DNA of 42,970 nucleotides from Mucilaginibacter sp. (GCA_031292485.1 JARLHA010000019.1:1-42970), one strand, 5' to 3'. Numbered from the stretch's first letter, positions 7,385 through 15,458 are shown. The notes: generated by a model from the letters alone, not told the origin. Made by a program: numbers and translations.

Positions 7385-7627
7385 GATTTCACCGATTTTA
7401 AAATGATTTCACCGATCCTGATAAGCAATGATTACAAAATCCAACCGATGCTCGTCTATCGTTATTTCGGCGGAATAAAATACGATCGGCATATTCCTCA
7501 AATTAAAATCGGTGTTTTCCTATAATATTCCGAGTAATCAATTTTTAAAATCGGTGCAATCAAAATAGGAATCGGTGTAATCGCAAAATTAATTCGGTGT
7601 AATCATTTTCAAATAATCGGTGAAATC
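7385..7627. repeat. Iterated ATCGGTGNAATC repeats in both orientations
   Basis: The roughly 350-base gap between tyrS and the next gene holds GATTTCACCGAT at 7385-7396 and 7405-7416, then the complementary word at 7550-7561 (ATCGGTGCAATC), 7571-7582 (ATCGGTGTAATC), 7593-7604 (TTCGGTGTAATC) and 7616-7627 (ATCGGTGAAATC), plus ATCGGTG at 7508. The left pair can fold on the right copies. No gene is visible in the gap. Confidence 0.75.
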
Positions 7628-7669
7628 ATGTCAAAATCTTAAAAATTTACTATTTTGCAAAAAAGGCCT

Positions 7670-8344
7670 ATGAATTTTTTGTCGCACTTTTATTTCGACA
7701 GGGATACCGTCAACTGCTATATGGTGTTAGGTACCGTTATGCCCGATCTATTAAAAAATGCAGACAAAACAGCGATCATTCATCCCGAAAAACTTAGCCA
7801 CCAGGATAGTAACATTAATTCCATCATCAACGGCTGGAACAAACATTTGCTGGTTGACCGTTATTTTCATTCGTCAGATTTTTTTCTAACCCACTCGCAC
7901 CAGCTAAAAATACAACTGCTTCCAGCCATGGTAGATTCCCCTGTTAAGCCATTCTTTTTAGGCCATATCGCCCTTGAACTGATTTTAGACAACCTGCTAC
8001 TTACCACCGGAAAAGTTACAGCTGATGGATTTTATGATCATCTTGACGGCTGCAAAACACCTATTGTTGATGAATTTTTAACTTCGTCAGGCTTAAAAAA
8101 CACTGCTATTTTTTTTAAATTCTATAACGATTTTAAAAAAAGCAAATACCTGTACAATTATGCTGACACAAAACAAATTGCGTATGCCTTAAAAAGAATT
8201 TGCATGCGGGTTTGGAACGACCCCTTTACGGCAGAAAATGAGATTGCGATGAACGGCATTTTAAGGGCTTACCGGGCTAGCCTTGCGGAAGATTTTATGT
8301 CGATTTTTGAAGAAATAGAAAACAAAATGAGTTTTTCTTATTAG
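7670..8344 (+). CDS. AcpH-like (DUF479-like) hypothetical protein
   Basis: 224 residues from ATG 7670, cytosolic. It begins MNFLSHFYF, like acyl-carrier-protein phosphodiesterases (MNFLAH...), and has several His/Asp clusters: GTVMPDLLKNA (about 20-30), HPEKLSHQ (38-45), DRYFHSSDFFLTHSH (64-78) and FFLGHIALELILDN (94-107), suggesting a metal-dependent helical hydrolase. Similarity to AcpH is weak and the assignment is tentative. A TTG 15 bases upstream is part of a promoter-like TATTTTG and is not the start. It stands alone between two repeat-rich gaps. Confidence 0.55.
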   Translation: MNFLSHFYFDRDTVNCYMVLGTVMPDLLKNADKTAIIHPEKLSHQDSNINSIINGWNKHLLVDRYFHSSDFFLTHSHQLKIQLLPAMVDSPVKPFFLGHIALELILDNLLLTTGKVTADGFYDHLDGCKTPIVDEFLTSSGLKNTAIFFKFYNDFKKSKYLYNYADTKQIAYALKRICMRVWNDPFTAENEIAMNGILRAYRASLAEDFMSIFEEIENKMSFSY

Positions 8345-8524
8345 CCGCCTGATGCTATTTACAATGAAGTAAATAAATTGAAATTCACTACACCTGGTAC
8401 AATTTCGATGGCTATCGCTGTTTCACTCCTGAAAAACGGTGACAAAAGCTGAAAAAATGGTCAAAATCAATCAAATATCCCTTTTTAACATTAAATAAAT
8501 TTTTATCAAACAAAATTATATCTC

Positions 8525-8532
8525 TACCTTTG
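8525..8532 (+). promoter_or_regulatory. -7 box (TACCTTTG) of rpsA
   Basis: Exact TAnnTTTG match, 42 bases before ATG 8575. The predicted transcript starts just before the leader hairpin. Confidence 0.65.
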
Positions 8533-8536
8533 CAGT

Positions 8537-8562
8537 CCCAATTAGAAAATTGGGAAAAGGAG
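8537..8562 (+). promoter_or_regulatory. rpsA leader hairpin next to a strong Shine-Dalgarno sequence
   Basis: CCCAATT (8537-8543), loop AGAA, AATTGGG (8548-8554) is a perfect 7-bp hairpin. It is followed after two bases by AAGGAG (8557-8562), 12 bases before ATG 8575. Strong Shine-Dalgarno sequences are rare in Bacteroidota, so this is a candidate site of S1 autocontrol. Confidence 0.6.
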
Positions 8563-8574
8563 AAAATTTATTTA

Positions 8575-10539
8575 ATGGCAAAAAAACAGGAAGCAGAAAA
8601 AGAACTTAAAGCTAAGGAAGCTGAACTCGACGTAGTTACAGCTACTCAGGAAAAAGAAACTATTGAATCAGAGGCTGATTCAATTTCGATCGAAGAGATC
8701 AAATCAAACGTTACATCCTCAAATGTTGACTTTGATTGGGACGCCGATGAAAAAAAATTCGGCAATTACAGCGACTCAGACCGTGAGCAACTTGAAAAAA
8801 TGTACGACGGAACTTTCAGTTCTATCACAAAAGGCGAGATCATCACCGGTACTGTTGTAAATGTAAATAACAAAGATGTGGTATTGAACATCGGATTTAA
8901 ATCTGACGGTTTGGTATCTGTATCTGAGTTCCGTGATACACCAGATCTGAAGATCGGTGACACTGTTGAGGTTTACGTTGAATCGCAGGAAGATGCTAAC
9001 GGTCAGTTAGTATTATCACGCAAACGCGCTAAAACTCAAAAATCATGGGAACGTATTAATTCTGCACTCGACAATGATGAGATCATCACTGGTTTTGTTA
9101 AGAGCAGGACTAAAGGTGGTCTGATTGTAGACATAATGGGCGTTGAAGCCTTTTTACCAGGTTCACAGATCGACATTAAACCTATCAGGGATTATGACGT
9201 TTATGTGGGCAAAACAATGGAATTTAAAGTTGTTAAGATCAACCACGAGTTTAAAAACGTTGTGGTATCGCACAAAGTGCTGATCGAGGACGATTTGGAA
9301 AACCAAAAAACAGAAATTGTTGCCAAACTTGAAAAAGGCCAGATTCTGGAAGGTACCGTTAAAAATATTACCGACTTCGGTGTATTCATCGACCTTGGCG
9401 GTGTTGACGGCTTATTACACATCACAGATATTTCATGGGGCCGTATTGAGCATCCGCGCGAAATTTTATCATTGGATCAAAAGATCAACGTTGTTGTGCT
9501 TGATTTTGATGATGAGAAAAAACGGATCGCTTTGGGCTTAAAACAATTAACTCCTCATCCTTGGCAGTCACTTTCTGAAGAAATTCAGGTGGGATCGCAT
9601 GTTAAGGGTAAGATTGTTACTGTTGCCGATTATGGTGCATTCCTTGAAATCATCCCTGGTGTTGAAGGTTTGATCCACGTATCTGAAATGTCATGGTCTC
9701 AAAATCTGCGCAACCCTCAGGAATTCCTGAAAGTTGGCAACGAAGTTGAAGCACAGGTATTGACATTGGATCGTGACGAACGCAAAATGTCATTGGGCAT
9801 TAAACAATTAACGCCTGATCCATGGCAGCATGCCGCTGAAAAATATGCCGTAGGCACTCAGCACGTTGCTACCGTTAAAAACATGACCAACTTTGGTGTG
9901 TTTGTTGAACTGGAAGACGGTATTGACGGCCTGATCCACATCAGCGACCTTTCATGGTCTAAAAAGATCAACCATCCAAATGAATTCACTAAAGTTGGTG
10001 AAAAACTGGATGTGTCAGTATTGGATCTTGATGTTGACAATCGCAAATTAAGCTTAGGTCACAAACAACTGGAAGAAAACCCATGGGATACTTTTGAAAC
10101 CATCTTCACTATCGATTCGATACATGAAGGTACCGTTATCAAAGTAACTGATAAAGGCGCTATTGTTGCTTTACCTTACGGTGTTGAGGGCTTCTGCCCT
10201 ACCAAACACCTGGTTAAAGAAGATGGCAAAAGCTTAAAAGCTGAAGAAGCTGCTGAGTTCAAGATCATTGAATTTAACAAGGAAAACAAACGTATCGTTA
10301 TCTCTCATTCACGCATCTGGGAAGAAGCCCGTGCAGAAGCAAGGGTACAGGAATTTGAAACCCGTAAAAAGGAAGCAAAATCTGCCAGCAATGCAGTGAA
10401 GAAAGTTAAAGAGTCGGTTGAAAAATCAACTTTAGGCGATCTGAGCGTATTGGCACAGTTAAAAGAGCAAATGGAAGGCGCTGAAAATAAAGCCCGCAAG
10501 GCCGTAAAAAAACCAGCATCTGAAGAAGAAGCTCAATAA
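8575..10539 (+). CDS. rpsA: 30S ribosomal protein S1
   Basis: 654 residues from ATG 8575. Six S1 (OB-fold) repeats start at ITGTVVNVNNKDVVLNIG, ITGFVKSRTKGGLIVDI, LEGTVKNITDFGVFIDLG, VKGKIVTVADYGAFLEI, VATVKNMTNFGVFVELE and HEGTVIKVTDKGAIVAL; repeats 3-5 carry the GVFxDL...GLxHxSxxSW signature. The first 85 residues are an acidic, lysine/glutamate-rich extension common in this phylum. S1 sits on the small subunit and brings mRNA to the ribosome. A TTG at 8530 is part of the promoter box and not a start. A perfect intrinsic terminator follows. Confidence 0.96.
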   Translation: MAKKQEAEKELKAKEAELDVVTATQEKETIESEADSISIEEIKSNVTSSNVDFDWDADEKKFGNYSDSDREQLEKMYDGTFSSITKGEIITGTVVNVNNKDVVLNIGFKSDGLVSVSEFRDTPDLKIGDTVEVYVESQEDANGQLVLSRKRAKTQKSWERINSALDNDEIITGFVKSRTKGGLIVDIMGVEAFLPGSQIDIKPIRDYDVYVGKTMEFKVVKINHEFKNVVVSHKVLIEDDLENQKTEIVAKLEKGQILEGTVKNITDFGVFIDLGGVDGLLHITDISWGRIEHPREILSLDQKINVVVLDFDDEKKRIALGLKQLTPHPWQSLSEEIQVGSHVKGKIVTVADYGAFLEIIPGVEGLIHVSEMSWSQNLRNPQEFLKVGNEVEAQVLTLDRDERKMSLGIKQLTPDPWQHAAEKYAVGTQHVATVKNMTNFGVFVELEDGIDGLIHISDLSWSKKINHPNEFTKVGEKLDVSVLDLDVDNRKLSLGHKQLEENPWDTFETIFTIDSIHEGTVIKVTDKGAIVALPYGVEGFCPTKHLVKEDGKSLKAEEAAEFKIIEFNKENKRIVISHSRIWEEARAEARVQEFETRKKEAKSASNAVKKVKESVEKSTLGDLSVLAQLKEQMEGAENKARKAVKKPASEEEAQ

Positions 10540-10560
10540 GCTTTAAATAAATTTCCCTTT

Positions 10561-10597
10561 AAGCCCTTCCGGAACTATCCGGAAGGGCTTTTTTTAT
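10561..10597 (+). terminator. Intrinsic terminator of rpsA
   Basis: AAGCCCTTCCGGA (10561-10573), loop ACTA, TCCGGAAGGGCTT (10578-10590) is a perfect 13-bp stem followed by a run of T. Confidence 0.95.
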
Positions 10598-10629
10598 ATC
10601 TAAACTTTATACTACACTGAGAATTATTC

Positions 10630-10645
10630 GTAAATTTGATTAAAC
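10630..10645 (+). promoter_or_regulatory. Promoter block of the first VapBC pair
   Basis: GTAAATTTGATTAAAC contains TAAATTTG (10631-10638), an exact TAnnTTTG box, 18 bases before ATG 10657. It matches 15 of 16 bases of the block before the second pair (11705-11720). Confidence 0.55.
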
Positions 10646-10656
10646 AACAAGGCCCC

Positions 10657-10875
10657 ATGGAAACGCTCACTATAAAAATAAAAGACATTAAAGCCTTAAA
10701 GCTGATTCATGACCTTGAAGATTTGAACCTTATACAAGTGATAAATCCTGTAGTAAAGAAATCTAAAGCAAAATTATCTGAAATACTAAGTGGCAGTATA
10801 TCTCCTGAGCAAGCCGATAATATGCAAACTGAGTTAAAACAAATACGTGCTGAATGGGAGCGGGATACTTATTAG
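10657..10875 (+). CDS. Probable VapB-type antitoxin
   Basis: A 72-residue protein that starts METLTIKIKDIKALKLIHDLEDLNLI, a beta strand then helix as expected for a small DNA-binding antitoxin, and ends with a charged helix (MQTELKQIRAEWERDTY) that could wrap the toxin. It overlaps the PIN-domain gene by 22 bases. The TTG at 10636 falls within the TAnnTTTG box, so ATG 10657 is chosen. The antitoxin call rests mainly on size and the neighbouring toxin. Confidence 0.7.
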   Translation: METLTIKIKDIKALKLIHDLEDLNLIQVINPVVKKSKAKLSEILSGSISPEQADNMQTELKQIRAEWERDTY

Positions 10876-11246
10876 ATACAAATACAGTAATTGATTTTTC
10901 TTCTAAAAAACTACCTCAAAGCGCAGATAGACAGGTGGCTTTTATAATTGATGATGCTCCCCAGATATCTATTATTAATAAAATTGAGCTGCTAAGCGTT
11001 GTGAATGTTCCCCATCAAATTGTTATGTTTATTGAAGCAGCATCTATAATTTATCTGGATGAAGCTATAGCAGAAAAAACTATCGATCTGCGAAGAAAAT
11101 ATAAAACCAAACTGCCGGATGCAGTAATTGCTGCAACAGCAATAGTTAATGATTTGATCCTCGTAAGCCATAACACGTCTGATTTTAGAAAAATTAACGA
11201 ACTGAAATTAATAGACTCGTATTCAATGAAATCAGAAACCACATAA
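10854..11246 (+). CDS. vapC: PIN-domain ribonuclease toxin (VapC family)
   Basis: 130 residues with the PIN acidic tetrad: D8 (YLLDTN), E45 (INKIELLS), D89 (LPDAVIAATA) and D110 (NTSDF). VapC toxins cleave RNA, often tRNA or rRNA; the target here is unknown. The start overlaps the antitoxin by 22 bases, typical of a coupled pair. The ACT-domain gene follows 15 bases downstream and may be cotranscribed. Confidence 0.87.
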   Translation: MGAGYLLDTNTVIDFSSKKLPQSADRQVAFIIDDAPQISIINKIELLSVVNVPHQIVMFIEAASIIYLDEAIAEKTIDLRRKYKTKLPDAVIAATAIVNDLILVSHNTSDFRKINELKLIDSYSMKSETT

Positions 11247-11261
11247 TGTTTTCACACATTA

Positions 11262-11654
11262 ATGCCAGCGGAAACCGATCTTAATAAACTATTAAAAACT
11301 ATGCATCCTATCTTAAACGATGGCGACTATGTTTTTTGTACGATACCCACTACCCAGACAATCGATCCATCCAAAATCATCGGTTCATTTAAAGAAAAAG
11401 AAGGCCTGACGGTTATCCTGAATAAAAACATTGCAGATAGTTTGCACTTAAACTATACCTTTATCGCTGCATGGATAACACTAACCGTCCATTCCTCCCT
11501 GGAAGGCGTCGGATTTACGGCAGCATTCTCCAGCGCATTGGCCAAAGCCGGAATAGGTTGCAATGTGATAGCTGCTTATTATCATGATCATATTTTTGTA
11601 GCGAAGCAGGATGCGGAACGGGCGATGGCGGTGCTTGATGATCTGCATAGTTAA
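11262..11654 (+). CDS. ACT domain-containing protein
   Basis: A 130-residue protein related to stand-alone ACT proteins of the COG3602 type. It has two halves: residues about 10-65 (LKTMHPILNDGDYVFCTI...EKEGLTVILN) and 68-128, with the ACT-like stretch AAWITLTVHSSLEGVGFTAAFSSALAKAGIGCNVIAAYYHDHIFV. ACT domains bind amino acids or similar ligands; none is known for this group. Position between two toxin-antitoxin pairs is probably incidental. Confidence 0.75.
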   Translation: MPAETDLNKLLKTMHPILNDGDYVFCTIPTTQTIDPSKIIGSFKEKEGLTVILNKNIADSLHLNYTFIAAWITLTVHSSLEGVGFTAAFSSALAKAGIGCNVIAAYYHDHIFVAKQDAERAMAVLDDLHS

Positions 11655-11704
11655 TGCTCGCTTTTGATAGCTTTTTACATTTAGAACTATTAAATAAATT
11701 TTCA

Positions 11705-11720
11705 GTAAATTTGTTTAAAC
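11705..11720 (+). promoter_or_regulatory. Promoter block of the second VapBC pair
   Basis: GTAAATTTGTTTAAAC includes TAAATTTG (11706-11713), exact TAnnTTTG, 23 bases before ATG 11737. Confidence 0.55.
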
Positions 11721-11736
11721 GAAAGCATATTGGTAA

Positions 11737-11967
11737 ATGAATAACAGAAACACCAAAATATCAGATGAAATCCAGGCATCGTTTCCTGGTCGCAAATCAT
11801 ATTCCATAGCCGAAATATTAGCCGCTGGTGGTGCAACTGCTTTTGCCAGTAAAATGGGCAAAACCCCTGAGTCGATTGAAGACCGTTTAAAAAAACTACC
11901 CAAAGACGCTTTTCTAACTAAAGATGAAGCTGCAGACGCAATAGAAACGCTGAATGAAAGCAAATGA
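11737..11967 (+). CDS. Probable antitoxin of the second PIN pair
   Basis: A 76-residue hydrophilic protein (KSYSIAEILAAGGATAFASKMGKTPESIEDRLKKLPK split at about 21-56). The ATG of the PIN gene overlaps its TGA by four bases (ATGA), a common toxin-antitoxin arrangement. It is not obviously related to the first antitoxin. Call based on context and size. Confidence 0.65.
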   Translation: MNNRNTKISDEIQASFPGRKSYSIAEILAAGGATAFASKMGKTPESIEDRLKKLPKDAFLTKDEAADAIETLNESK

Positions 11968-12410
11968 ATCTATTGTTTGATACCAATATTCTGATTCATG
12001 TGGCCAAAGATCCGAGCCGCAGGCTATTAACGACAATCATCAATCCCGACAATCAAAAAATTTTTATCTCCGTCGTATCAATTTCAGAGTTGAAATCCAT
12101 CGCCGTACAAAATAAATGGGGCGTCAGAAAGTGGGATGTTGTTAATGCAATATTGGACGAGGCCGTTATCATAGAAATAAATGAGGGACTAACCGACACC
12201 TATGCGGAGATTGATGCTTTTTCTCAACGCCGAAACCCGTCATATTCAAATTATTCTTTTAACACACCGAGAAACATGGGCAAGAATGATCTCTGGATTG
12301 CGTCAACGGCGGCATTGCTCGGCTTGAAACTCGTAACCACCGATGCCGACTTCAACCATTTGAACCAAATATTTATTGAGGTCCAATATATCAGACCTGA
12401 ATTTCTATAA
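11964..12410 (+). CDS. PIN-domain toxin, second pair
   Basis: 148 residues with PIN residues D6 (LLFDTNILIH), E42 (SISELKSI), D109 (GKNDLWIASTAALL) and D127 or D129 (TTDADFNHL). Closest in style to PIN proteins of the FitB/VapC group with a LLFDTN start and NDLWIA motif. It shares little with the first PIN protein beyond the active site, so the two pairs are separate acquisitions, not a recent duplication. Confidence 0.85.
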   Translation: MNLLFDTNILIHVAKDPSRRLLTTIINPDNQKIFISVVSISELKSIAVQNKWGVRKWDVVNAILDEAVIIEINEGLTDTYAEIDAFSQRRNPSYSNYSFNTPRNMGKNDLWIASTAALLGLKLVTTDADFNHLNQIFIEVQYIRPEFL

Positions 12411-12562
12411 TTCTTCTTTCACATTAAATAAAACGCTTTTTTGATTAACCATGAATAGATAAGTTAGGTTAGTACAGCCTCTACCATCTTATTATTTCTA
12501 TGATGGCATTTCAGACAAAAAAACTATTCTCTAATCACTATTTAACTAATCACAAAAATAAT

Positions 12563-12570
12563 TACCTTTG
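12563..12570 (+). promoter_or_regulatory. -7 box (TACCTTTG) of pyrR
   Basis: Exact TAnnTTTG match, 18 bases before ATG 12589. No PyrR-type attenuator hairpin is evident between box and gene. Confidence 0.6.
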
Positions 12571-12588
12571 CCCAAATCCACCCATACG

Positions 12589-13134
12589 ATGCAAAACCCA
12601 ACACTGCTCGACGGTCAAAAGTTTCAAATTACATTACAACGTTTATGTCGTCAGTTGATTGAAAATCATAATGATTTTTCAGAATCTGTGCTTATTGGCA
12701 TACAGCCAAGGGGTATTTACCTGGCCAAACGCATAGCCGAAGAACTCCGCAAAATACTGCCCGGCAAAACTATTCTCCAGGGCGACCTTGATATTACCTT
12801 TTACCGGGATGATTTCCGCCGCCGCGAATCGCAGCTGGTGCCCAATCAAACCAAAATTGATTTTATTATCGAAGGCAAAAAAGTGGTCATGATGGATGAT
12901 GTGCTTTGGACCGGCCGAACTATCCGCGCCGCCATGGATGCACTGCAGGCCTTTGGCCGGCCGGAAAAGATAGAATTATTGACACTGGTTGACCGCCGTT
13001 ATTCAAGGCATATCCCGGTATCGGCAGATTATGTGGGGATTGAAGTAGACTCCATCGCATCGCAAAAAGTTGTGGTAAGCTGGAAAGAAACTGATGGCGA
13101 AGATAAGATTGTACTTTTATCAGATGTAAAATAA
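12589..13134 (+). CDS. pyrR: Bifunctional pyrimidine regulator / uracil phosphoribosyltransferase PyrR
   Basis: 181 residues from ATG 12589. The PRPP-binding motif VVMMDDVLWTGRT spans residues 99-111; IGIQPRGIYLAKRIA (36-50) and LTLVDRRYSRHIPV are typical of PyrR. In Firmicutes PyrR binds pyr mRNA; in Bacteroidota it may act mainly as uracil phosphoribosyltransferase. Linkage to pyrB supports a pyrimidine role. The upstream TTG at 12568 lies in the promoter box and would add seven residues, so it is not used. Confidence 0.93.
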   Translation: MQNPTLLDGQKFQITLQRLCRQLIENHNDFSESVLIGIQPRGIYLAKRIAEELRKILPGKTILQGDLDITFYRDDFRRRESQLVPNQTKIDFIIEGKKVVMMDDVLWTGRTIRAAMDALQAFGRPEKIELLTLVDRRYSRHIPVSADYVGIEVDSIASQKVVVSWKETDGEDKIVLLSDVK

Positions 13135-13152
13135 CTTGAAGGGAAGAAATAA

Positions 13153-13188
13153 CGAATAATGAATTTTGAATGTCGAATATCGAAGTAT
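13153..13188 (+). repeat. Left 36-bp direct repeat flanking the four-helix-bundle gene
   Basis: This stretch (CGAATAATGAATTT...CGAAGTAT) is identical at 34 of 36 positions to 13593-13628 on the other side of the gene. Confidence 0.85.
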
Positions 13189-13220
13189 CGTTAATTAAAA
13201 ATCGATATAAATTTTAATAC

Positions 13221-13589
13221 ATGACAAAGGACTTCAAATACGACCTGGAAGAAAGACTAATTGATTTTGCAGTCATAATTGCTGATATAACCGAGGCCTT
13301 ACCCAATACAAGGATGGGGAACTACATAGCTGGTCAATTAGTACGTTCAGGCTGCTCACCCTCGTTAAATTATGGGGAAGCGCAAGCTGCCGAATCAAGA
13401 AATGATTTTATTCACAAGATGAAAGTCATTTTAAAGGAATTGCGAGAGTCAATGATCTCATTAAAAATTATTGAAAAAAGAGCCATGTATGATTTAAATC
13501 AAACGGCAGCAGCAAAAGATGAATGCAATCAGTTGATTGCCATTTTTGTAAAAAGTATAGAAACAGCGAAAAAGAATAACACAAAATAA
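13221..13589 (+). CDS. Four-helix-bundle protein (23S rRNA IVS / S23 family)
   Basis: A 122-residue protein of the TIGR02436 family: FKYDLEERLIDFAVIIADI at the start, GNYIAGQLVRSGCSPSLNYGEAQAAESRNDFIHKMKV in the middle, ILKELRESMISLKIIE later. It should fold as four helices and form a pentamer like the S23 proteins encoded in 23S rRNA intervening sequences and the Avd protein of diversity-generating retroelements. No reverse transcriptase or rRNA is present. It interrupts the pyrR-pyrB pair and is framed by 36-bp direct repeats plus inverted copies, so it may be a mobile cassette. Biochemical role unknown. Confidence 0.85.
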   Translation: MTKDFKYDLEERLIDFAVIIADITEALPNTRMGNYIAGQLVRSGCSPSLNYGEAQAAESRNDFIHKMKVILKELRESMISLKIIEKRAMYDLNQTAAAKDECNQLIAIFVKSIETAKKNNTK

Positions 13590-13592
13590 TAT

Positions 13593-13700
13593 CGAATAAT
13601 GAATTTCGAATGTAGAATATCGAAGTATGCAATTGACCTTCTCAATTCAAACTTTAACCACTTCAACATTCGATATTCGACATTCGATATTCGATATTAA
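13593..13700 (+). repeat. Right direct repeat and inverted ATTCGATATTCG array
   Basis: 13593-13628 repeats the left copy. It is followed at about 13668-13700 by CATTCGATATTCGACATTCG-type words on the opposite sense, so the region can fold as an imperfect hairpin immediately before pyrB. Confidence 0.8.
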
Positions 13701-13708
13701 TAAACCCA

Positions 13709-14635
13709 ATGGCAGGACTTAGCACACGACATCTCTTAGGCATCAAAGACTTAAACCCGGCAGATATTCAACTCATATTTGAAACCGCCGATAATTTTAA
13801 AACGGTATTAAACAGGCCCATTAAAAAAGTCCCGTCGCTTCGAGATGTCACGATTGCCAATATATTTTTTGAAAACTCAACCCGTACCCGCCTGTCGTTT
13901 GAACTGGCTGAACGGCGTTTGTCTGCCGATACCATCAATTTCGCTGCCTCTTCTTCCTCAGTAAGCAAAGGCGAAACCCTGATAGATACGGTAAACAATA
14001 TCCTTGCCATGAAAGTAGATATGGTGGTAATGCGCCACCCTTATGCCGGTGCCGGTATCTTCCTTTCAAAACATGTAAAGGCACAGATTGTAAATGCCGG
14101 CGACGGCGCGCATGAACATCCTACCCAAGCCCTGCTGGATGCATTTTCCATCCGCGAAAAATTGGGCGATGTGGCAGGCAAAAAAGTAGTGATTGTTGGT
14201 GACATCCTGCATTCGCGTGTAGCACTATCAAATATTCTGTGCCTTAAACATCTGGGCGCCGAGGTGATGGTTTGCGGGCCCACCACACTGATCCCTAAAT
14301 ATATCGGCTCGTTAGGTGTAAAGGTTGAACATAACCTGGTGAAGGCTCTTAACTGGTGCGACGTGGCCAATATGCTGCGTATCCAGCTGGAACGGCAGGA
14401 TATTAAATACTTTCCTTCCCTGCGTGAGTACACCATGCTTTACGGCTTGAATAAACAAATATTGGACTCACTGGATAAAGAGATCATCGTAATGCACCCC
14501 GGCCCTATTAACCGCGGCGTGGAAATTACCAGCGATGTGGCCGACAGCAAGCAATCTATCATCCTCGACCAGGTAGAAAATGGGGTAGCTATACGTATGG
14601 CGGCACTGTTTCTGCTGGCTGGACAAAATCCTTAA
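13709..14635 (+). CDS. pyrB: Aspartate carbamoyltransferase catalytic subunit
   Basis: 308 residues; transfers carbamoyl from carbamoyl phosphate to aspartate in pyrimidine synthesis. Carbamoyl phosphate loop FFENSTRTR at residues 53-61, SVSKGET with the catalytic lysine (K87) at 84-90, HPYAGAG near 110, GDGAHEHPTQALLDAF at 131-146 and MHPGPINRGVEI near the end. Length is that of the catalytic chain; no pyrI regulatory gene is seen. The ATG follows the repeat zone by eight bases, so its promoter must lie in the repeats or further upstream. Confidence 0.95.
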   Translation: MAGLSTRHLLGIKDLNPADIQLIFETADNFKTVLNRPIKKVPSLRDVTIANIFFENSTRTRLSFELAERRLSADTINFAASSSSVSKGETLIDTVNNILAMKVDMVVMRHPYAGAGIFLSKHVKAQIVNAGDGAHEHPTQALLDAFSIREKLGDVAGKKVVIVGDILHSRVALSNILCLKHLGAEVMVCGPTTLIPKYIGSLGVKVEHNLVKALNWCDVANMLRIQLERQDIKYFPSLREYTMLYGLNKQILDSLDKEIIVMHPGPINRGVEITSDVADSKQSIILDQVENGVAIRMAALFLLAGQNP

Positions 14636-14720
14636 TTGGCCACGGGAAATTTGCATTTAGGTTAATTATTTTACCATCAGCTTTGTCAATATTTCAGGTA
14701 AAAAATCTTAATATTGATCT

Positions 14721-15458
14721 ATGATCAGCAAAGTCCTAAATCTCATCAAAACAAATCTGCTTGGTATCGCCGTGGCTCTTGGCATTATCACGTTTTTATA
14801 TGAAGGTTTGGTTAAGTATAATTCGTCTTACGTTTTAACAAAATATGCCGCCGTTTTGATTGTATTTGTTGCTATTTACAATAAGTACAATGATAATCTG
14901 ATTGATCAAAAACCGTTGCCGAAAGGCAAATACGATCTAAACTGGGGTATTTTAAAGCGATACCTTATAAAACGGTTGAAGGATATGCCAGTGCAAATAT
15001 TGATCTTCGCAGTACTTTATTTCGTTGTCGACAATAAATCATACGCGTACGAATATACCGGTTTATGGTTTTTGGGCTTTGTAGAAGGTTTTTTGGGCTT
15101 TGCGAAAAGGCAAAACTACCTTACAAGCCTTGCAGAAAAAGGCTTAACTGAAAAACAAGTAAATGAACAGGAATTTGTAAAGCAATGGGAAGAAAACAGG
15201 GAAAGGGGACTGATAAAATACTGTATTGTTGATGGAGGTATTATTGCAGGTGCCTTACTGTCTTTTCCCGTTAGCGCGGTCTATTATATGATTTTAGCCC
15301 AAAACAATCAAAAGCCCTTTGCGGACGGCCCAGGCGAAATGTTTCAACTTATTGGAGTAACTTACCTCATTGGAGCGGCTATTGGCTTGATATCATACAG
15401 AATTACCTGGTCAATCAAACAAAAAAAGTATGGCCAATTAATTGAAGTCTCGCATTAA
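14721..15458 (+). CDS. Six-segment membrane protein, unknown function
   Basis: 245 residues with likely membrane segments at about 11-28, 35-52, 88-107, 113-128, 168-192 and 207-226, and a charged loop at 128-165. Resembles small DUF4199-like Bacteroidota membrane proteins in size only; I do not recognise the family. It lies between pyrB and a serine hydrolase on the same strand with modest gaps, so coexpression is possible but unproven. Confidence 0.6.
   Translation: MISKVLNLIKTNLLGIAVALGIITFLYEGLVKYNSSYVLTKYAAVLIVFVAIYNKYNDNLIDQKPLPKGKYDLNWGILKRYLIKRLKDMPVQILIFAVLYFVVDNKSYAYEYTGLWFLGFVEGFLGFAKRQNYLTSLAEKGLTEKQVNEQEFVKQWEENRERGLIKYCIVDGGIIAGALLSFPVSAVYYMILAQNNQKPFADGPGEMFQLIGVTYLIGAAIGLISYRITWSIKQKKYGQLIEVSH

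Noticed and set aside
8530..8574. TTG start for rpsA
   Set aside because: The TTG is part of the promoter box, and a strong Shine-Dalgarno sequence correctly precedes ATG 8575.
12411..12562. Possible PyrR-dependent attenuator before pyrR
   Set aside because: No convincing antiterminator/terminator pair or PyrR-binding loop is visible; the promoter box lies downstream of this stretch.
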